Shown here piece by piece: positions 51,501 through 57,500 of a stretch of DNA of 60,000 nt. The notes under the pieces are model-generated. The model had not been told where the DNA came from and made no database searches. It saw only the letters and a list, made by a program, of their open reading frames with translations. Numbering within the stretch: the stretch's first letter is position 1; each line of letters opens with the position of its first letter. The translations under genes were made by a program, and so were the position numbers. This stretch comes from Owenia fusiformis (Eukaryota > Annelida > Polychaeta > Sabellida > Oweniidae), in assembly GCA_903813345.2 (NCBI GenBank), contig CAIIXF020000012.1, forward strand, positions 27,046,684 through 27,106,683, read 5' to 3'.

Positions 51501-54500
51501 AATAGTATCCTTTTTGTATGAGCTTTTGACTGACAGGCCAACATGTTTTGCAATTGCCAGAAGTTCAGTTTTCTTCAAATCGTCAAATTCCTCCAAAGAG
51601 GGCGCTTCTAAAAATGTCTCAACCTCAAAACTCATTTTCAATTAATTGCTGTCTTCACAGTTAAAATTTACAAGTTTTAGATTTTGAATTTTAAAATATT
51701 TGTATTCTAGCTTGTTGTAGTTGTATCCCGGACGAGCCCCCAATTTCTGTTACGTACGAAAATAACAGAAAGTAAAAACAGCAATTAAAATATGATAACA
51801 ATATATTTATATTTTGAAAAACTAAATAATATAACAATAATATAAAGGAGGTTTAATACTTAAGTGATGTCCAATCAATGATACGGCTTATTCTTGATGT
51901 CGATAAATGTCGTTGACGATCCTTGAGAAAGTTCCAGATCACGAAATGTTTCAATAATCGTTAATAGTTCTCCAATGTTTGTAATAATCCAATAATGTTT
52001 GTTGTAATCCTATAATGTTTGTATCCAATAATGTTTGATGATAATCCACAAATGTTTGATGATAATCCACAAATGTTTATGATAATCCGTATATAGTGTG
52101 TGTTGTAATATATGTCCATGTAAAGTCCTCAGGTTGTATGTTTGTATTGTTATAAATGTTCCCACAGTAGGTTGTTGTAATTTTCTGCTAAGAAGATGTC
52201 CTTTTGATAAACTTTGAAATTCTGCTGACAGCCCAAATCAGCTCTCTCATTATATAGTGCAAAGGCATAGTCCAGATGCTTCAAGAAGTTACGTTTTCTA
52301 GAAAATAACACTGATTGGACATCTTAAGTCACATGATTCAATCTTGATTAAATGATTACAGTTCCAGTACTTTCTAGAAGGCCAAGAGTTAATGAGTCAT
52401 TCAGTTCAGTTATGTTTACAAGATACATAACATAATGTCATTGTGACCTTGACTTGACCTAAGATCTCTAATGAAGATCAGTTACAGTATATGCATATTG
52501 ATAAACTAAACTTAATGTGAATATAATAGAATATAATACTGTAACAGATCATAGCAGAGGTTCTGGCGGCTCTACAAGATGCCCCCTCCCAGCAGAAAGA
52601 TGGCTTGGACGCGGGAGCTAGCACATCTTCTGGGATCTCCAGAATGCCCGTCGAGAGTGAATCTGATTCGGATGTTGAGCAAACGTCCTCTAATAATGTC
52701 AACATAGCCCAAGCGATAAATGCATTATTATCAGGTGAGTCAGACACTGCCTTAACCCCTCAAAAACCTAATGATTTTCTTAAGATACGTTCAGGTATTC
52801 CCTTGGCTGATGGCATTGATAAGAAATACAAAAAATATATATTATCTGATACATACTTTAACATCGCGCACCTTTTGTCAAAGTCTGGTCTAAAAGAAGA
52901 TACAGTTAACTTCACATTTAAGCAAGATCGGGCCACAACCGTGTCAATAAACGATGGTAAGCCAAAAACAGAGATCAAAAACATCAATCAATGGACATCA
53001 GCGTTCCATACTTACATGGCAATATATACAGACATATATAAAGATCAAATGGCACAAATGTTGAAATATGCGGAAGAAATTCGCGAACTTGCTTTCGACG
53101 AGGGGTTTCCTGCTGCAAAAATGTACGACGAAGCATTCAGGATCCATAAAAAGTCGTGTGGTTTTACATGGGATTACCGTTGCGACGAGCTCTATAAGAA
53201 AGCTCAAAATTCCAAAGGTCGTTTTCGTGACTTTCAAAGTAACACCAAATCCACAGATAAATTTACCAGTCGCAAGCAACAAAGCGGAAAATGTTACACC
53301 TTTGCCAATACCGGGAAATGTTTCAAACGAAATTGCTCTTGGTCACACAATTGCGAAAAATGCGGCAAAGACCACCACCCTTCAAAACCATGCAACAACG
53401 TCTCCGGGTCAAACAATGAACAAAAAACACGCAGTGTCAAAAAATCAGAATAGATCTGTTATCTTGGAAAGTTTATTTCCTGACACCGTTACAGTTTCTA
53501 CTCCTATTAACGCAAGTGTGTTACAGGCCCTCCTTTATGGCTATAACGTAGAGAAATATAATTACCTCGTCAATGGATTTAAAAATGGGTTTGATTTACG
53601 ATTTAAGGGTGAAAGAAATCAAAACATTATTATCACTAGAAATCATCACTCGGCTTTGCAAATGCCTCATTTTGTTGATCAATATATTCAGAAGGAATTA
53701 TCTCAGGATAGGTTAGCTGGTCCCTTCAATGCATTACCACCAAATGTTACTGGATGTAGGATTAGCCCTATTGGCCTAATACCTAAGAAAGAGAAAGACG
53801 AATATCGTGTTATTCATGACCTTAGCTTCCCGCGTGGAGATTCTATCAATGACGGTATAAGTAAAACAGATTCATCCGTCCATTATCAAACAATAGATGA
53901 CATAATTGAAATGATTCAACTTTGTGGTAGGGGTGCATTGCTAGGAAAATGTGACGTTCAAAATGCCTTTAAAATTGTTCCCATTCGCAGAGAAGACTGG
54001 GCGCTATTAGGTATCTCCTGGAAAAACAAGTTTTATTTTGACAAAACATTAGCCATGGGTGCATCGTCCAGCTGTTCAATTTTCGAGGAGGTTAGTCACG
54101 CAATTGAATATATAGCGAGTGAAAATTTTGGCGTAACATATGTCAGGCATTTATTGGATGACTTCATTTTTTGCGGCCATCCGGACAGTGACGAATGTCA
54201 AAATAATATGAACACATTTTTGAAAATGACGGAAAAACTTAACATTCCCATCAAGCATTCTAAAACGCAAGGCCCAGCTGAAGTAATGGTGGTTTTTGGT
54301 TTAGAACTGGACACAATAAATCAGCAAGTTCGTTTACCAGTTGATAAACTTCAGCAGGTGGAATGTTTACTGAAAAAATACATGCGGTGTCGGTATATCG
54401 CTTTAGGGGAATTAGAATCAATGTGTGGGCTTCTATCCTTTTGCAATCGTGCATGTCGTCCAGGTCGCGTGGCAATGAGAAGACTCTGGGATCTGTTATC

Positions 54501-57500
54501 TGAGGCAAACAGTAAACACAATCATAAAAAGTCAGTTCGCATAGAGCTGTCATCTTCAGCAAGGGCTGACCTCAAAATGTATTACTCGTTCTTATCAAAC
54601 TATCATGGGGTTTCATTTTTCTTGAACAAAGAATGGGTTGATTCAGATACTCTCAGGCTAGAAACAGATGCAAGTGGAAATATAGGTGCTAGTGCGGTAT
54701 ATGGAAAAAAATGGTTTTTCATCCCTTGGTCTGAGGATAATCGTCAATGGGACATTTCAACGAAAGAACTATTCCCAATTTATTTGGCCATCGCTACTTT
54801 TAGCCCACTTTTACGTGATCACAAAGTGTACCTTATGTGCGACAACATGGCAATTGTTTGTTCAATCAACTCGATGTCTTCTAAAAACACACGAACCATG
54901 TCAATACTTAGACAATTGACACTTGTTTGTTTAGAAAACAATGTTTTGGTCAAAGCCAAGTATATCTCAACTAAAAGAAATGTAATCGCTGATGCTATCT
55001 CACGTAAATTTCAGGTGGGGAAGATAGCCCCTTGGTTGGAAAAAGAGCCAGTGGAAATCAAGGGTCTGCCAATAGTGCTCTAAAATTGCAGGGAAAAATA
55101 AATGAACTTGTCTTAAATTCGATATCTGATTCAACAAGAAGAAGTTATTTACGGGCTGTGATTAAATATGCAGAGTTTCATAAAATACAAAAACTAAAAG
55201 GGGATATATTTCCTATTGCTTCGGGAAATCTAGCGTCCTTCATAGCTCATATGTCAATCAACAATTACAAGGGTACTTCGATTACATCGTTCGTGTCTGG
55301 ACTATCTTTCTTTCATAAGATAGCATCACAACCTGATCCAGCGGACACATTCTTTATCCGAAAATTGCTAGGAGGAGCAACAAAAGCTACACTTTCGCAC
55401 GATGAAAGATTGCCAATAACTGCAGACATATTACGAAACCTCGTAGAAGTGCTTCCAGTTTTATTTTCTGACACTCATGCAAAACTTTATAAAGCCATGT
55501 ATTGTTTAATGTTTTCAGCAATGTTACGGGTATCTGAAGTTTCTGTGACAAAATCAAGTGATCATGCGCTAAAATTGGACGATGTTTGCATTAATGAATC
55601 TTGTCTGGTAATCAAACTCCGTCATTTCAAACACAGCCGATTAAACCAAACAAGCGAGTTGAAAATTGACAAACAAATTGACAAACTGTTATGTCCCTCG
55701 AGAGCTTTGCGAAAGTATTTAAAAGTACGCCCATCTGTTGGATTTACGAGTCAATCTGAAGATAAAATTCTTTCAAAACAACAACTATTTTTAGACGAAT
55801 GCGGTTCAGCGGTGACAAGTCATCAATTTAGCGCTGCACTCAAACTAACAGTCGAGGCCATAGGCTTAGACAGTACAAAATATACATCACATTCTTTCCG
55901 CATAGGAAAAGCAACTGAATTACGAAGTCGGAATGTTTCAGAAGAAGACATTGCATCCTTTGGGCGCTGGAAATCAAAATCGGCAATGAAAAAATATATT
56001 AGAATTAAATCACTTAATTCAACCAATATGTAAAATTTATGATACCATTAATAATGTTTTAATGTAAATACATGATCCAGGATAAAGCTTTGCGTTTTCC
56101 TGCAATATACTTTTCTCCCTCTCCAGTGAACGAGGATTAAACGTTTGTTTTCCTGTTTGATTTATTATGCTCCCCGAACAGATGGAACGTGTGAGATAAA
56201 ACCTTGCGTTTTCTTGCTGGTCGTCCATGTGCCGATCGATGTATATATATGATGTTCTAGTTTAGAAAAATAAGTATGACGTTATAACAAATATAATCTA
56301 TCATAACCATCAGCCCAGGGCTCATATACGTATTAAATAAATTATGTGTTTTAATTCCCAAACTGGCAGTTGTTTGACTCATCTTATACATTATTGACTC
56401 ATCTTTTGCACATGCACAAACTGTTCGGTACGACATCTTTTCAACCTCCACAGCTAAATTGACTGTAATACAGGTTGGACTAATACGCACATGTTGTACT
56501 GTGCGCCATCTTTATTAAACATCAGTATTGATGTATGTATATTGTAATTACATTTGATATCACGATGATAACTTTAAGTCATGTTTTTACATGTTTTTAG
56601 TTCCTCTTTTTGCTGTCTGGTACTTGGTTGGGCCGTCATGACTAGAGATTAAAATCTTGTCATGTTTTTGCCCAGTTGTTTTAGACCCAACTTGCATAAT
56701 TATGTATAGCGTCTTGTTGCACTTATGATGTGCAAAATAAAATATTATCAGCAACATATGCTTTCTTGTGTTATCATCTTTATGCAACGAGCAAGTACCT
56801 AACAGCAATCTGAGCGACTGAATCATAAATATTCACTTATTCCAAATAAGTGTTTTTATGAACATAGCGTCTTGTCTATTATCACAGTCATTATTATAAT
56901 TAGTGGGCGGAGCTTGGGAATGTGAGTGGTTCACATTCTTTATTTCTTAAAGCAGAGACGTACACAGCAGAAGAACACTTCAAATATATTTTCTGTGTTA
57001 ATACAAGTTTATGAAATAATATTATTAATACTATACTAGTATTCACACTTTATCAGTTTATATTGCTATATTTGGAAATCCACCCATTCCCCTCCTCCAC
57101 CCGTCAGTTGTTTTAGACCCAACTTGCATAATTATGTATAGCGTCTTGTTGCACTTATGATGTGCAAAATAAAATATTATCAGCAACATATGCTTTCTTG
57201 TGTTATCATCTTTATGCAACGAGCAAGTACCTAACAGCAATCTGAGCGACTGAATCATAAATTAGAATATCCAAATGAGACAATGATTCCAAAAATAGAA
57301 TATTAGACTGAGAAAATTGAATCTGAAAATAGAATAACCCAATGAGAGACAATAGCATCCTGCGGACGAAGTCTTTTTGATTGACCGACACTGGGCAGCC
57401 CCACTGTCAGATAAGAAATTAATTATCATTTAAAGCCAATCCGTTCTGAACCACAAAATAACTAATCTCCCTAATTATAATGTTTTGCTTTAATTTATTG

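Larger units (their letters stand above)
45572..52546 (-). mobile_element. Full-length Gmr1-like Ty3/Gypsy LTR retrotransposon
   Basis: Two LTRs of 799 bp (TGTTACG...TGTAACA) enclose a primer binding site, one 1670-codon Gag-Pol frame and a polypurine tract. The host sequence GATC is duplicated on both sides (45568-45571 and 52547-52550). Pol has the order protease, integrase, reverse transcriptase, RNase H. This is the Ty1/copia-like order that defines Gmr1-like Gypsy elements. No envelope gene is present. The unbroken frame and the nearly identical LTRs mean a recent insertion. It is nested in the Gag frame of the Ngaro-like element. Confidence 0.93.
45458..53453 (+). pseudogene. Gag-like gene of the Ngaro-like element, split by the Gypsy insertion
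   Basis: The first 38 codons (45458-45571; Lys/Pro/Arg-rich) are separated from the rest (52551-53453) by the Gypsy element and one copy of its target duplication. The reading frame is the same on both sides, so the gene was intact before the insertion. The downstream part has an acidic, Ser-rich start, a helical middle and a C-terminal zinc region: a CCCH finger (C-x8-C-x4-C-x3-H in CYTF...SWSH) and a second Cys/His knuckle (CEKCGKDHH...C). This layout fits the nucleic-acid-binding Gag of DIRS/Ngaro elements. Confidence 0.78.
43400..57262 (+). mobile_element. Ngaro/PAT-like tyrosine-recombinase retroelement
   Basis: The element is bounded by split direct repeats in the order A1 - coding region - B1 - A2 - B2, the arrangement known from PAT and Ngaro elements. 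A1 and A2 are each 254 bp and B1 and B2 each 158 bp. In order it encodes an SGNH-hydrolase-like protein, a Gag-like protein with zinc fingers, a DIRS-type RT-RNase H and a tyrosine recombinase with all catalytic residues visible. Without the nested Gypsy element it would be about 6.9 kb. There is no target duplication, as expected for integration by a tyrosine recombinase. The Gag frame is broken by the Gypsy insertion, so this copy is not autonomous now. Confidence 0.88.

Noticed and set aside
52998-54562. Minus-strand frames opposite the Ngaro-like Gag and RT genes
   Set aside because: They are antisense shadows of well-supported genes.
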